Source of the DNA: Halioglobus sp.
GTDB lineage: Bacteria; Pseudomonadota; Gammaproteobacteria; Pseudomonadales; Halieaceae
Length of the DNA: 41,714 nucleotides
Direction of reading: 5' to 3'
Assembly (NCBI GenBank): GCA_029287595.1
Contig: JARFQU010000177.1
Span: forward strand, 1-41,714
Below the pieces are notes generated by a model. It did not search any database and was not told the origin of the DNA. It saw only the letters and a list, made by a program, of their open reading frames with translations. Position numbers and translations under genes: made by a program. This document shows positions 7,110-16,315 of the stretch, one piece after another. How positions within the stretch are numbered: the first letter of the stretch is position 1; each line of letters starts with the position of its first letter.

Positions 7110-8591
7110 CTACAGGCCCTGGTACTGCTTTTCCAAACGTTTCATCGCCTTTTTAGACACACCACCGAGCACGTCGATAGCATGGCGAATCCTTGCCCTG
7201 CTCATATCGGGACCCAACATCTCCATGGAGTCTACCACTGAGAAAGAGGCACTGGTTCCGGAAATCGCCACGAACAGTGGTGCCAGGAAATCCTTCACCT
7301 TGATCTCGCGGGCATCGGCAATGCCCTTGAGCTCGTTCCAGATACCATCCCGGTCCCAGTGGCGCAACTCTTCGAGGCGCCACAGTGCAAACTGCATGCC
7401 CTCGACAATGGCCTCACGCTTGGCTTTCACGCCGGCAAAGCTATCCTCGGTAAGGGGCAGCGTTCCCGATACCAGGAATCCCGCCAGCGGGGCAAAATCG
7501 CTCAGGGTCTCCATACGCTGCTGCGCATGGGGCAACACCTGCATCAACCTGGTCTCGTTATAAGCCCAGTCGATAAGACGCTGCGCCAGCTGCTGTTGAT
7601 CCAGGTCCTCACGAATCCACATGCCGTTGAGCCAGCTGAGCTTTTCCACATCGAAGATAGGTCCACCCAGAGATACGCGCTGGATGTCGAACTGGCTCAT
7701 CATCTGCTGCAGTGAAAACTTTTCGCTGTCGTCGGGCATGGACCAGCCCATGCGTCCCAGGTAATTGAGCAAGGCCTCCGGCAGAAAACCCATACGCTGG
7801 TAGTACAGTATGCTGGTGGGGTTTTTGCGCTTGCTGAGCTTGGATTTGTCCGGATTGCGCAGCAGGGGCAGATGACACAACCGGGGCATGTCCCAGCCAA
7901 AGTACTCATACAGCAACTTGTGTTTGGGGGCGGAGTTTATCCACTCCTCACCGCGCAGCACATGGGTAATACCCATGAGGTGATCATCTACCACATTGGC
8001 CAGGTGATACGTGGGCATGCCGTCGGATTTCAGCAGTATCTGCGCATCTACCATGCTCCAGTCCAGCTCGATGGTGCCGCGCAGCATATCCTCTACTGCG
8101 CAGGCGCCCTCCTCTTCCGGCACCATCATGCGAATTACGTGGTCATCACCAGCAGCGCGGCGCCTGGCCACTTCTTCTGCGGGCAGTTGCAGGTCCGAGG
8201 GTTTCAGCGCGGTGCTGTTGCCTGCGGCGCGGCGGGCCTCGCGCAGTTCGCTCAATTCGTCCGCGCTGCGATAACAGATAAAGGCCTTACCCTCATCAAC
8301 CAGCTGCTGTGCATACTGGCCGTAGAGCGCCACGCGCTCGCTCTGACGATAGGGGCCGTTGTCCCCACCCACATCCGGACCCTCGTCCCACTCCAGGCCC
8401 AGCCAGCGCAGGGAGTCAAAAATCGCCTGTTCGGATTCGGGCGTACTGCGCGCCTGGTCGGTATCCTCGATGCGTAAGAGGAACTGGCCGCCGTGGGCAC
8501 GGGCAAAACACAGATTGAACAGGGCGATATAGGCGGTGCCTACATGGGGGTCGCCAGTCGGCGAAGGCGCAACACGGGTGCGTACAGTCAT
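7110..8591 (-). CDS. gltX: Glutamyl-tRNA synthetase
   Basis: A full-length 493-residue class I aminoacyl-tRNA synthetase that charges tRNA-Glu in the cytoplasm. The HIGH-type motif is PHVGT at residues 15-19 in the usual [12 protein letters not shown] setting. The KMSKS-type motif is KLSKR in [11 protein letters not shown]. The catalytic-domain marks RIEDTD and GEEWI are present, and the C-terminal anticodon-binding helical domain is complete. It lies head-to-tail with the two-domain glutaredoxin-like gene downstream and about 100 bases after a GST gene upstream. All key motifs are intact. Confidence 0.97.
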   Translation of the reverse strand: MTVRTRVAPSPTGDPHVGTAYIALFNLCFARAHGGQFLLRIEDTDQARSTPESEQAIFDSLRWLGLEWDEGPDVGGDNGPYRQSERVALYGQYAQQLVDEGKAFICYRSADELSELREARRAAGNSTALKPSDLQLPAEEVARRRAAGDDHVIRMMVPEEEGACAVEDMLRGTIELDWSMVDAQILLKSDGMPTYHLANVVDDHLMGITHVLRGEEWINSAPKHKLLYEYFGWDMPRLCHLPLLRNPDKSKLSKRKNPTSILYYQRMGFLPEALLNYLGRMGWSMPDDSEKFSLQQMMSQFDIQRVSLGGPIFDVEKLSWLNGMWIREDLDQQQLAQRLIDWAYNETRLMQVLPHAQQRMETLSDFAPLAGFLVSGTLPLTEDSFAGVKAKREAIVEGMQFALWRLEELRHWDRDGIWNELKGIADAREIKVKDFLAPLFVAISGTSASFSVVDSMEMLGPDMSRARIRHAIDVLGGVSKKAMKRLEKQYQGL

Positions 8592-8664
8592 GGGTATCCG
8601 GTGTCTGGTTTTCGGGAGCAGGGATTATACGGCCTAGCTGCCGTAAATCCCATTATCCTTGAGG

Positions 8665-8693
8665 GCTACCGGTACGCCCTGTACCGGCCTAGC
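8665..8693. other. Stem-loop between GST and gltX
   Basis: A perfect 7-bp stem, CCGGTAC (8669-8675) with GTACCGG (8681-8687), closes the loop GCCCT. GCTA/TAGC pairs extend it outside a two-base bulge. It spans the 3' end of the GST gene on the minus strand. No T-run follows, so it may attenuate, protect the 3' end or serve no role. Confidence 0.45.
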
Positions 8694-9339
8694 TTGAAGA
8701 CGCCATAGCGGTGACAAACTGCTGCTCTGCCTCGCGGACCTGGATCACCGCGGGGTGCTCAGCCACTCGGTCCACAAAAGCGGCATACTTGGGCCAGCGT
8801 GCCGCGTCCACGCAGTACCCGCCGTAAGCGGCATTGAAAATGGGCGTTACGATACTGATATCCGCGGTAGTGAAATCGCCAAACAGATATCCCTCCGGCG
8901 GCACCTGGCTCTCCAGGTAATTCAGGTAGGGGGGCAGCAATTCGTGTTCCGCCTCGGCAGCCCGCTCCAGGTCCGCCTCCTTCCCGAAAATCGTGGGGTT
9001 GGCGAATTTCTCTATAAAGATAATAGAGGCCGTTTCCACCAGCCTGGTATCGCCGATCTCCTCGAGGAAGCGCGCTCTGGCGCGCTCTTCAGCCCCCTGG
9101 GGCATTACGCTGTGCTGCGGGTATTTTTCCTCCAGGTATTCACAGATTGCCGATGAGTCAGCGACGGAAAAATCGCCATCCACCAGCACCGGTATCTTAC
9201 CCAGGGGACTGAGTGCCCTGAATGCTTCCGATGCATCGCCGGGCATAACCGGCTGCGCCTCGTATTCAAGGCCCTTGATCGCCATAACCACAGCCACTTT
9301 GCGCACAAAAGGTGAAAGGGGAACGCCCATTAATTTCAT
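8689..9339 (-). CDS. Glutathione S-transferase family protein
   Basis: A 216-residue canonical two-domain GST. The N-terminal thioredoxin fold (about 1-78) has the SPFVRKV active-site loop, with a Ser typical of bacterial and theta-like GSTs. GKIPVLVDGD contains the cis-Pro and is followed by the glutathione gamma-Glu-binding motif DSSAICEYLEEKYP. The C-terminal all-helical domain (about 88-205) carries FTTADISI, the N-capping box region. A GGAGAG site precedes the ATG. Cytoplasmic; the electrophile or function is unknown. It is one of three GST-fold genes in this window. Confidence 0.9.
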   Translation of the reverse strand: MKLMGVPLSPFVRKVAVVMAIKGLEYEAQPVMPGDASEAFRALSPLGKIPVLVDGDFSVADSSAICEYLEEKYPQHSVMPQGAEERARARFLEEIGDTRLVETASIIFIEKFANPTIFGKEADLERAAEAEHELLPPYLNYLESQVPPEGYLFGDFTTADISIVTPIFNAAYGGYCVDAARWPKYAAFVDRVAEHPAVIQVREAEQQFVTAMASSS

Positions 9340-9414
9340 GATTTCTCTCCGGACTATTTGTAGGTGGTGGTTTCTGCAGCGCTTATCCCAACCCGGTTGC
9401 AGCCCCGCATGATC

Positions 9415-9726
9415 TCACTGGGGAGGCAGCACTTCCCATTCAGGCGCGTCAAACTCGCCTATCAGGTGAATATCCGCAAACTCTGCCTGGGATTCAATAA
9501 TATCCGCGATGTTCTGCGCCTGAGTCTCTTCCATGGCATCGCGGGCCTGTTTGGACGCCCAGGTGGCGATCGCGAGCAATTTCGAGGGATCCCCGATCTT
9601 GCGATGCAGGCGGGTGCCCTGGGCCCCCGGCGCTCGCTGGATCAGACGACTGGCTCGCACCCAGGCTTCAGCGTACTGCTCGGCCCTGTAGCCCGGCCTC
9701 AGATGTACTTCAAAAATATACTGCAT
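9415..9726 (-). CDS. Small dimeric alpha/beta-barrel protein (ABM-like)
   Basis: A 103-residue protein beginning with a strand (MQYIFEVHLRPG) followed by helix-strand elements ending in IHLIGEF, the outline of a ferredoxin-like dimeric alpha/beta barrel such as antibiotic-biosynthesis-monooxygenase-like or NIPSNAP-like proteins. The motif GAQGTRLHRKIGDP followed by ATWASKQARDAM fits the -W-S-EA-- pattern of ABM domains. It could be an oxygenase, an isomerase or only a binding protein. It follows no strong ribosome site. It diverges from the carboxylesterase gene and lies just upstream of the GST gene on the same strand. Confidence 0.7.
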   Translation of the reverse strand: MQYIFEVHLRPGYRAEQYAEAWVRASRLIQRAPGAQGTRLHRKIGDPSKLLAIATWASKQARDAMEETQAQNIADIIESQAEFADIHLIGEFDAPEWEVLPPQ

Positions 9727-9833
9727 GAGGATAGTGAAGCACCTTCGCTCGAATCCTTCAAGTTCGCCCTGTCACTGTCCGATGCTGATATGTGACAATG
9801 ACCCTGTCTATCGCCAAAAATTAGCGTATATCC

Positions 9834-11420
9834 ATGCTGAGAAAATTCCTGGCCCTACTGCTGTTAACCACGCTGGTAGGCGCCTGCAGCCGGACACCGG
9901 TGCATACCGACACTCCACTGGGCACTCTTGAGGGCTACGTCAAAGACGAGGTGGAATACTACCTGGGCGTACCCTATGCCCAGGCCCCCGTGGGCGAACT
10001 GCGCTGGCGTCCCCCCGCTCCCGCACAGCCCTGGACCGGCGCACGTGAAGCCACAGAAAATGCCTCCATATGTACCCAGTTTTCCCCGGTGGGTGGGTCT
10101 CTTACCGGTTCAGAGGACTGCCTGTACCTCAACCTGTGGACACCTGCCAACAAGCCTGAGAAACCCATGCCGGTGATGGTGTGGATTCACGGTGGCGGCT
10201 TCATCGTAGGCCAGGGCAGTTACTTCAGGGACGACGGCATGCGCCTGGCCCAGCGCGAGGATGTGGTCGTGGTCGCCATCAATTACCGCCTGGGCATCTT
10301 CGGCTTTATGGCGCACGAGGGGCTTACTGCGGAAGATCCGGCCCACCCCAGTTCGGGTAATTACGGCATCATGGACCAGACCGCTGCACTGCGCTGGGTG
10401 CGCGAAAATATCAGCGCCTTCGGTGGTGACCCTGACAATGTCACCATCTTCGGGCAATCTGCCGGCGGCGTCAGTATTTGCGCACAACTGGCATCCCCGG
10501 CGGCAGCCGGGCTGTTTCATCGCGCGGTAATACAAAGCGGGCCCTGCGTCAGCCCCATGTCTTCGCTGGCAGCGGTAAGTAAACTCGGGGCGCAAGCCCA
10601 GACCCAACTGGGCTGCGACGATGTGGCCAGCCCCGTGGCCTGTATGCGCGGCAAGGACACCGAGACTATCGCCAATACCCTGCCACCGGACCCCACCCTG
10701 GGTTTCGGCGAGGGCTATACCTTCTGGTGGCCTATCAAAGAGCCCGGGGTACTGCCGCTGCAATTTATGGATGCCTTTACCTCGGGCAATTTCAACCGGG
10801 TACCGGTAATCCATGGCACCACGCGGGACGAGGCAACGCTACTGATCTGGCTGTCTCACAACTTTCGCTTCAAGCCACTGCGCGCAGAGCAGTATATGGA
10901 GCGGCTGGAATATCTCACCGGCAGTCCCGAACTGGCCATGCGGGTCGCCCGGCAGTATCCGCTGGAAAACTATGCCAGCCCCTACGATGCCCTGAGCGAG
11001 TCATTCAGTGATGGCTTTTTCAATTGTTTTGGGCGGCGCCAGGCACAGGCAATCAGCCAGCATGTACCCCTCTGGAATTACCAGTTCGATTTCGACGAGG
11101 CGCCGTTTTTCATCCCCTGGGCCGACCTCAGGGCATTTCACTCTGCGGAGATACAGTACGTTATGGGGAAACCCATGAGTTTTACACGCAGCAATTTCAA
11201 GGCTGAGGAACAGGCCCTGGCAGACAGCATGATGGGTTACTGGGCTGAATTTGCGCGAACTGGCAATCCCAACGGTAGTGGCCCCAACACCTGGCCTGCC
11301 TATGACACGCGCGACCAGACGCTGTTATTCAACCTGCAAAACAGTGTCGCCTCCGGAGTGCACAAAACAGACTGTGAATTCTGGGCTGCCCTACCCTATT
11401 TGCGCGCGCCCTACCCATAG
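9834..11420 (+). CDS. Carboxylesterase type B lipoprotein
   Basis: A 528-residue alpha/beta-hydrolase of the COesterase family. The nucleophile elbow GQSAGG places the catalytic Ser at residue 209. The oxyanion loop is HGGGF, preceded by the family signature EDCLYLN. A catalytic acid and His are expected in the C-terminal third; a FHSAEIQYVMG stretch sits where the His usually lies. The N-terminus is a lipoprotein signal with lipobox LVGAC, so the enzyme is probably anchored to a membrane and faces the periplasm or outside. It would hydrolyse carboxylic esters; the natural substrate is unknown. It precedes the cysteine-synthase-family gene by 79 bases. Confidence 0.9.
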   Translation: MLRKFLALLLLTTLVGACSRTPVHTDTPLGTLEGYVKDEVEYYLGVPYAQAPVGELRWRPPAPAQPWTGAREATENASICTQFSPVGGSLTGSEDCLYLNLWTPANKPEKPMPVMVWIHGGGFIVGQGSYFRDDGMRLAQREDVVVVAINYRLGIFGFMAHEGLTAEDPAHPSSGNYGIMDQTAALRWVRENISAFGGDPDNVTIFGQSAGGVSICAQLASPAAAGLFHRAVIQSGPCVSPMSSLAAVSKLGAQAQTQLGCDDVASPVACMRGKDTETIANTLPPDPTLGFGEGYTFWWPIKEPGVLPLQFMDAFTSGNFNRVPVIHGTTRDEATLLIWLSHNFRFKPLRAEQYMERLEYLTGSPELAMRVARQYPLENYASPYDALSESFSDGFFNCFGRRQAQAISQHVPLWNYQFDFDEAPFFIPWADLRAFHSAEIQYVMGKPMSFTRSNFKAEEQALADSMMGYWAEFARTGNPNGSGPNTWPAYDTRDQTLLFNLQNSVASGVHKTDCEFWAALPYLRAPYP

Positions 11421-11499
11421 CGCGCACTGATTTGTTAATTGACTGATTTTGGCGTATTAATAGCGACACGTCTTGCGCCCAACGACTGAGGTTTCCATT

Positions 11500-12504
11500 A
11501 TGCCCCAGCAGCAACTACTCCCCGACATCATCGGCAACACCCCCTTGCTCTACCTGCGACGCGTATCGGAACTGACCGGCTGCCACATCTTCGGCAAGGC
11601 CGAGTTCATGAATCCCGGTGGGTCCGTCAAGGATCGCACCGCCTTGGGCATTATTCGCGCGGCGGAGCGCTCGGGAGAATTGCAGCCCGGCGGAGTGATC
11701 GTCGAGGGCACTGCCGGTAATACCGGCATAGGCCTCACCCTGGTGGCCAATGCCCTGGGTTACGAGTGCGTGATCGTGGCGCCGCAGAATGCCAGCCAGG
11801 AAAAGATCCAGCACCTGGAAATGCTGGGAGCGGAATTACTGCTGGTACCTTCGGTACCCTATGCCGATTCCCATCACTATATTCACACTGCGGAACGTGT
11901 CGCCAGGGGGCGGGCGAAAGAGGAGGCCCATGGCGCCGTCTGGGCGCGGCAGTTCGATAATCCCGCCAACCAGCAAATCCATTACGACACCACCGGGGCC
12001 GACATCTGGGAGCAAACCGAAGGCAAGGTGGATGGTTTCATCTGCGCCGTGGGCACAGGTGGCACTTTAACCGGCGTGGCCGCCGCCCTGCGTGAGCGCA
12101 ACCCCGCGGTAAAAATTGGCCTGGCGGACCCCATGGGTTCATCCCTTTACAGCTATATCAACACCGGTGAGTTGCACGCGGAAGGCGAATCCATCGCCGA
12201 GGGTATCGGGGTCTCTTTCGTGCCGGGTAACCTGCAGGGCCTGGAAGTGGATTTTTCCTGCCAGGTAGATGACGACGATGCCCTGCCACACATCTTCGAA
12301 CTGCTCAAAGATGAGGGTATTTCCATCGGGGGCTCCGCGGGCATCAATGTAGCAGGGTCCGTGGCCATGGCGCAGGAAATGGGTCCGGGGCACACCATCG
12401 TCACCATCCTGTGCGACGCCGGCAGTCGCTACCAGAGCAAGCTGTTCAACCCCGAGTTCCTGTGGAAACACAAACTGCCCTACCCCGAGTGGATGGCCAA
12501 CTGA
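11500..12504 (+). CDS. Cysteine synthase family PLP enzyme
   Basis: A 334-residue fold-type II PLP enzyme of the cysteine synthase/cystathionine beta-synthase family. The PLP lysine is K44 in NPGGSVKDR. The substrate loop EGTAGNTG, the phosphate-binding GTGGTLTG and the late GGSAGIN segment are all present. The likely reaction is O-acetylserine plus sulfide to cysteine in the cytoplasm, but a related beta-replacement is possible, because the C-terminus (FNPEFLWKHKLP) is of the longer subgroup rather than E. coli CysK. The ATG at 11500 follows GAGG in good spacing; the upstream in-frame TTG at 11473 lacks a site. Confidence 0.88.
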   Translation: MPQQQLLPDIIGNTPLLYLRRVSELTGCHIFGKAEFMNPGGSVKDRTALGIIRAAERSGELQPGGVIVEGTAGNTGIGLTLVANALGYECVIVAPQNASQEKIQHLEMLGAELLLVPSVPYADSHHYIHTAERVARGRAKEEAHGAVWARQFDNPANQQIHYDTTGADIWEQTEGKVDGFICAVGTGGTLTGVAAALRERNPAVKIGLADPMGSSLYSYINTGELHAEGESIAEGIGVSFVPGNLQGLEVDFSCQVDDDDALPHIFELLKDEGISIGGSAGINVAGSVAMAQEMGPGHTIVTILCDAGSRYQSKLFNPEFLWKHKLPYPEWMAN

Positions 12505-12550
12505 ATTCCCTTATGGGAATCCCCGGGTAAAACAACTATACTCCAGCCTC

Positions 12551-12640
12551 AATCCTAAGGGGTGGCTTCGGCCTGAGAATTTCGTCCCGCGACGAATAAA
12601 CCCTTGAACCTGATCCGGTTAATACCGGCGTAGGAATAGG
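12551..12640 (+). ncRNA. TPP riboswitch (THI element)
   Basis: The conserved THI-box blocks are present in order: GGGGTG, then GGCCTGAGA, ACCCTTGAACCTGATC and finally GGTTAATACCGGCGTAGGAA. P1 is formed by TCCTA (12553-12557) and TAGGA (12631-12635). A small variable hairpin TTCGTC-CCGC-GACGAA sits between the two halves. The element lies 58 bases before the TonB-receptor start and would repress it when thiamine pyrophosphate binds. The control mode, translation or termination, is not clear; no strong terminator follows, which favours control of translation. Confidence 0.97.
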
Positions 12641-12697
12641 TCTAGTACTACCGTTTTCACGTCGCACACCGGGTCTCTGTATTATTGGAGGCTCATC

Positions 12698-14854
12698 ATG
12701 CATTACCCCTACCGCCCACTCGTGGCCGCACTGCTGCTGTGCAGCGCCGTGGGCCCCGCGCTGTCAAAGCCAGACCCTGCCGACAAGCTTGAGGAAGTCA
12801 TCGTCACGGCCAACTATCGCGACATGGCCCTGATGAACACCGTGGGCAGTATCAGCGTGGTCGGCCAGGAGACCATCGAAGAACGCGCCGCGCAGCACCT
12901 GGAGGAAATTCTGAACGCGGTACCCAATGTTACCTTTGGCGGCGGCGCCTCCCGCAGCCGCTTCATCCAGATGCGTGGCGTGGGGGATCTGGAACAATAC
13001 TATGACCCCAAGTACTACCCCTCTGTGGGCATGATGCTGGACAACCTGGAGCTGGGAGACAGCGCCAATGCCGGCATGCTGTTCGACGTGGCCCAGGTTG
13101 AGGTACTGCGCGGCCCACAGGGAACCCGCTATGGTGCCAGCGCCCATGCGGGTATGGTGAGACTGCGCACCAATGCACCCACCGAGGAATTCGAAGGACA
13201 GCTCAGTGGTGGCGCGGGCAATTACGACAGTTATAATCTCGGCCTGATACTGAGCGGACCATTAACAGAGACCGTCAGCGGCCGGCTGGCCGTGCAGCAA
13301 AATACCAGCGATGGTTTTATAGACAACGATCGCCTGGATAAAGACAACAGCAACGATTTCGATGAGTTGACTGCGCGCACCCGAGTGCAGTGGACACCTG
13401 ACGACCGCTCCAGCTATGAGATCAGCGCATTCTATTTCGATAGCGACAACGGCCAGGATAGCTGGTCACTGGAAAACGAACGCACCACCTACTCCGACCA
13501 GCCCGGCAGGGACACTCAGGAAACCCTGGGCATTACCGCCGCAGGTAACTGGCTGCTCAACAATGCGCTCTCCCTGGAAGCCGTGGTGAATTACATCGAC
13601 TCTGACCTGCACAACAGCTATGACGCGGACTGGGTATCCGACGAATTCTGCCAGCAATACCAGTGCTCATTTGGCAATGACACTGCCCGGGAGGCCTTTG
13701 ATCGCAACCGGGACCGCTGGATCGCGGATGTCCGCATGCTGGGGGGCAGCGACGCCCTGAGTGCCGGCCAGGGGCGCTATGTGCTGGGCCTTTACGCCAA
13801 TAATGGCAGCGAAGATTTTGACTACGACTACCGCAGTGTCTGGTACGGCGATTTTGCCTCCAGCAGCGACTACGAAACTGACCGCTATGCGGTTTACGGC
13901 GAATACGAATACGCGGCCACTGAACGCCTCAGCCTGATCGGCGGACTGCGACTGGAGCGGTTCGAGGATGACTACAGCGACACCAATGGCTTCAGTACCG
14001 ATGGCAGTGACGACCTGTGGAACGCCGAGTTCAGCGCACGCTATGACTGGAGCGACGATACCCTGGTTTACCTTACGCTGGCCCGCGGGGCGAAACCCGG
14101 CGGTGTAAACACCACAGCCAGCGCCAACCAGCCCTGGATGTCACCACCATTCCAGGATTTCACCAGCGGCAAACTGACCTTCGACGACGAGACCCTGTGG
14201 AACACGGAAATCGGCATCAAGACGCGACAATTCGACCAGCGCCTGAGCCTTACTGCCGCAGTCTTCTACATGGACCGGGATAACGCCCAACTGGAAAACT
14301 GGATGTGGGACGACGCCACAGGCCTGTGGATAGGCTATCTCGATAGCACCAGCGGTGCCGACAGCTACGGCCTGGAAATTGAGAGCACGCTGCTGATCAC
14401 GCAAAGCCTGGAGTTGTTTGCCAATGTCGGCTTACTGGAAACAGAAGTAGACTCAATAGAAACATTTGACCTGGATGTATTCGACTTCGTTGAAAAACAG
14501 GACCGCGACCAGGCCAAGTCACCCAGCTACCAGTACAACCTGGGGGCGCGCGTCAGCATCACCCGGCAGTTATCGGGTATGTTGGAGGTAGAGGGCCAGG
14601 ACGACAGCTTTTACGGCTACTACCACGATGGCAAACTCGACAGTTACGACCTGCTCAATGCCAGCTTGAAGTGGGCCAACAACAGCATCAGCGTTACCCT
14701 GTGGGGGCGCAATCTCACGGACGAAGATTACGCGGTGCACGGCCTGTACTTTGGCAATGACCCCAGAGATGACTTCGGGGCCTTCCAGAATGAAACCTAC
14801 CTGCAGTTGGGGGAGCCACGCACCTACGGCGTCAACCTCAATTACGATTTCTGA
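12698..14854 (+). CDS. TonB-dependent receptor, probably for thiamine
   Basis: A 718-residue outer-membrane receptor. A signal peptide (about 1-23) is followed by a TonB box (EEVIVTA), a plug domain with VEVLRGPQGTRYG near residue 137, and a 22-strand-type beta barrel that ends in a terminal Phe (NYDF). The upstream TPP riboswitch and the downstream PnuC-family permease indicate import of thiamine or its precursors or phosphates; this assignment comes from context, as the barrel itself does not reveal the ligand. GGAGG precedes the ATG. Energy would come from TonB-ExbB-ExbD, which are not in the window. Confidence 0.93.
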   Translation: MHYPYRPLVAALLLCSAVGPALSKPDPADKLEEVIVTANYRDMALMNTVGSISVVGQETIEERAAQHLEEILNAVPNVTFGGGASRSRFIQMRGVGDLEQYYDPKYYPSVGMMLDNLELGDSANAGMLFDVAQVEVLRGPQGTRYGASAHAGMVRLRTNAPTEEFEGQLSGGAGNYDSYNLGLILSGPLTETVSGRLAVQQNTSDGFIDNDRLDKDNSNDFDELTARTRVQWTPDDRSSYEISAFYFDSDNGQDSWSLENERTTYSDQPGRDTQETLGITAAGNWLLNNALSLEAVVNYIDSDLHNSYDADWVSDEFCQQYQCSFGNDTAREAFDRNRDRWIADVRMLGGSDALSAGQGRYVLGLYANNGSEDFDYDYRSVWYGDFASSSDYETDRYAVYGEYEYAATERLSLIGGLRLERFEDDYSDTNGFSTDGSDDLWNAEFSARYDWSDDTLVYLTLARGAKPGGVNTTASANQPWMSPPFQDFTSGKLTFDDETLWNTEIGIKTRQFDQRLSLTAAVFYMDRDNAQLENWMWDDATGLWIGYLDSTSGADSYGLEIESTLLITQSLELFANVGLLETEVDSIETFDLDVFDFVEKQDRDQAKSPSYQYNLGARVSITRQLSGMLEVEGQDDSFYGYYHDGKLDSYDLLNASLKWANNSISVTLWGRNLTDEDYAVHGLYFGNDPRDDFGAFQNETYLQLGEPRTYGVNLNYDF

Positions 14855-14871
14855 TATGGGGACTGCACACC

Positions 14872-15486
14872 GTGCCGAATGAGTGGCCCAGCGCACTGAT
14901 CATTGAGATCCTGGCTACCGGCGCCAACCTGCTCTATGTGATATTCCTGATCAGGGAAAAAATTATCTGCTGGGCATTTGGTATTTTCGGCAGTCTGCTG
15001 AGTATCTACCTGTTTGTCCACGCGAAACTCTACTCGGAGGCATTCCTCTACCTGTTCTATGTGCTTCTGGGTATCTGGGGCTGGGTGCGCTGGCACCGTC
15101 GCCTGGAGCAGGACAACAACCCGGTGAGTAAATGGGCGCTGCACACTCACCTCAAGGCCTTCCTGGCCACCTGTACTCTCGCTATGGGGCTGGGCTACGC
15201 GATGTGGTATTTCACCGATGCGCAACGCCCGCTGTTCGACGCTTTCACTACCTCGTTCAGCTTCCTGGCCACCTATATGGAAGTGACCAAGGTACTGGAG
15301 GGCTGGGTGTACTGGATATTGATTAACCTGGCGTCCATCTGGCTGTACCACGATCGCAGCCTGGATGTTTACGCGGTACTCATCGGCCTCTACGCGGTGT
15401 TGTCGGTGTTGGGATATGTCAGCTGGCGACGCGCCTACCTGGCGCAAGGTGCAGAAAAAATCAGTCCGTCAGCTCACCCAGGGTAA
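14872..15486 (+). CDS. pnuT: PnuC-family thiamine transporter (PnuT type)
   Basis: A 204-residue inner-membrane permease of the PnuC family with about seven hydrophobic segments. The family features NLLYV early, FGIFGSLLSIYLF, and the binding-site segment EGWVYWILINLASIWLY are present. PnuC proteins move vitamin precursors by facilitated diffusion; the thiamine specificity is inferred from the TPP riboswitch and the receptor 17 bases upstream. The start is GTG at 14872; the nearby ATG at 14879 is out of frame. The last 26 bases overlap the end of the convergent SDR gene. Confidence 0.88.
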   Translation: MPNEWPSALIIEILATGANLLYVIFLIREKIICWAFGIFGSLLSIYLFVHAKLYSEAFLYLFYVLLGIWGWVRWHRRLEQDNNPVSKWALHTHLKAFLATCTLAMGLGYAMWYFTDAQRPLFDAFTTSFSFLATYMEVTKVLEGWVYWILINLASIWLYHDRSLDVYAVLIGLYAVLSVLGYVSWRRAYLAQGAEKISPSAHPG

Positions 15487-16306
15487 ACGCGTCGCCTATA
15501 ACCCGGCTGCCATCGAGGCTGTGCAACGTGCCTCCGGTGGCGTGTACGATATTGCGGCTGTACACCACCTGCCCCACATGCGCACCACTGCAGAGAATTA
15601 GTGCCGCTTCGGCCATCATCTCCACCGGCTCCACCATGTCCGGGCGACGCCTGGCGATGTCGCGCACCTGCTGCGAGACACTGGTCAAAACGATATAGCT
15701 GGGCGCCAGGGCATTGACATAAATCTTCTCGTCGGCCAATTCATGGGCCAAAGCCTGGGTATAGCGATTGAGGGCGGCTTTGGTCGCGCCATAGGGACCG
15801 ATCACATGGGCGGCCATCTTCGAATCCGGGTAGGGAGGCTCGCCCTGCTCCGCGGTGCGACTGCTGATATTCAGACACCAGCCCCTGCCTGCTTTTCGCA
15901 TCCCGGGCAACGCCTGCTGCAACAGCTCCACCGGCACGTTTACATTCATATCGTACATGGCATCGCGAGCCCTGGTAGACGCCATGCTGGGCATGGCAAA
16001 GTCACCGCACGCCGCGTTGTTCACCAGGATATCGACAGCCCCGAAATGCTTCGCTGCACGATCTATCAGGGTGGCGCGCTGCTGCGCATCGGACAGATCA
16101 CAGGCAACCGCGGCTGCGCTACCGCCCTGCGCTTCGATCTGGGCAACGGTATCCTCCAGGGTGCCCTGCAGGTCACCGTGTTGCCCAAGGCGCGACGCAC
16201 ACACCACCACCGCCGCACCTTCAGCGGCGAATCTCAGCGCTATAGCGCGCCCTATGCCGCGACTGGCGCCGGTAACCAGTGCGACCCTCCCTTGTAGTAC
16301 AGTCAC
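15461..16306 (-). CDS. SDR family oxidoreductase
   Basis: A 281-residue short-chain dehydrogenase/reductase. The NAD(P)-binding TGASRGIG is near the N-terminus, NNAA is at about residue 98, the catalytic Ser is in LNISS and the catalytic Tyr/Lys are in YGATK. The presence of an Arg directly after TGAS suggests NADPH, weakly. GTG at 16306 is chosen as start because AAGGAG stands five bases before it; a GTG two codons earlier overlaps that site. The gene begins ten bases after the stop of a second SDR gene, so the two are probably one operon. The substrate is unknown; hydroxyacyl or steroid-type alcohols are typical. Confidence 0.9.
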   Translation of the reverse strand: MTVLQGRVALVTGASRGIGRAIALRFAAEGAAVVVCASRLGQHGDLQGTLEDTVAQIEAQGGSAAAVACDLSDAQQRATLIDRAAKHFGAVDILVNNAACGDFAMPSMASTRARDAMYDMNVNVPVELLQQALPGMRKAGRGWCLNISSRTAEQGEPPYPDSKMAAHVIGPYGATKAALNRYTQALAHELADEKIYVNALAPSYIVLTSVSQQVRDIARRRPDMVEPVEMMAEAALILCSGAHVGQVVYSRNIVHATGGTLHSLDGSRVIGDAFTLGELTD

Positions 16307-16315
16307 AATCACTCC

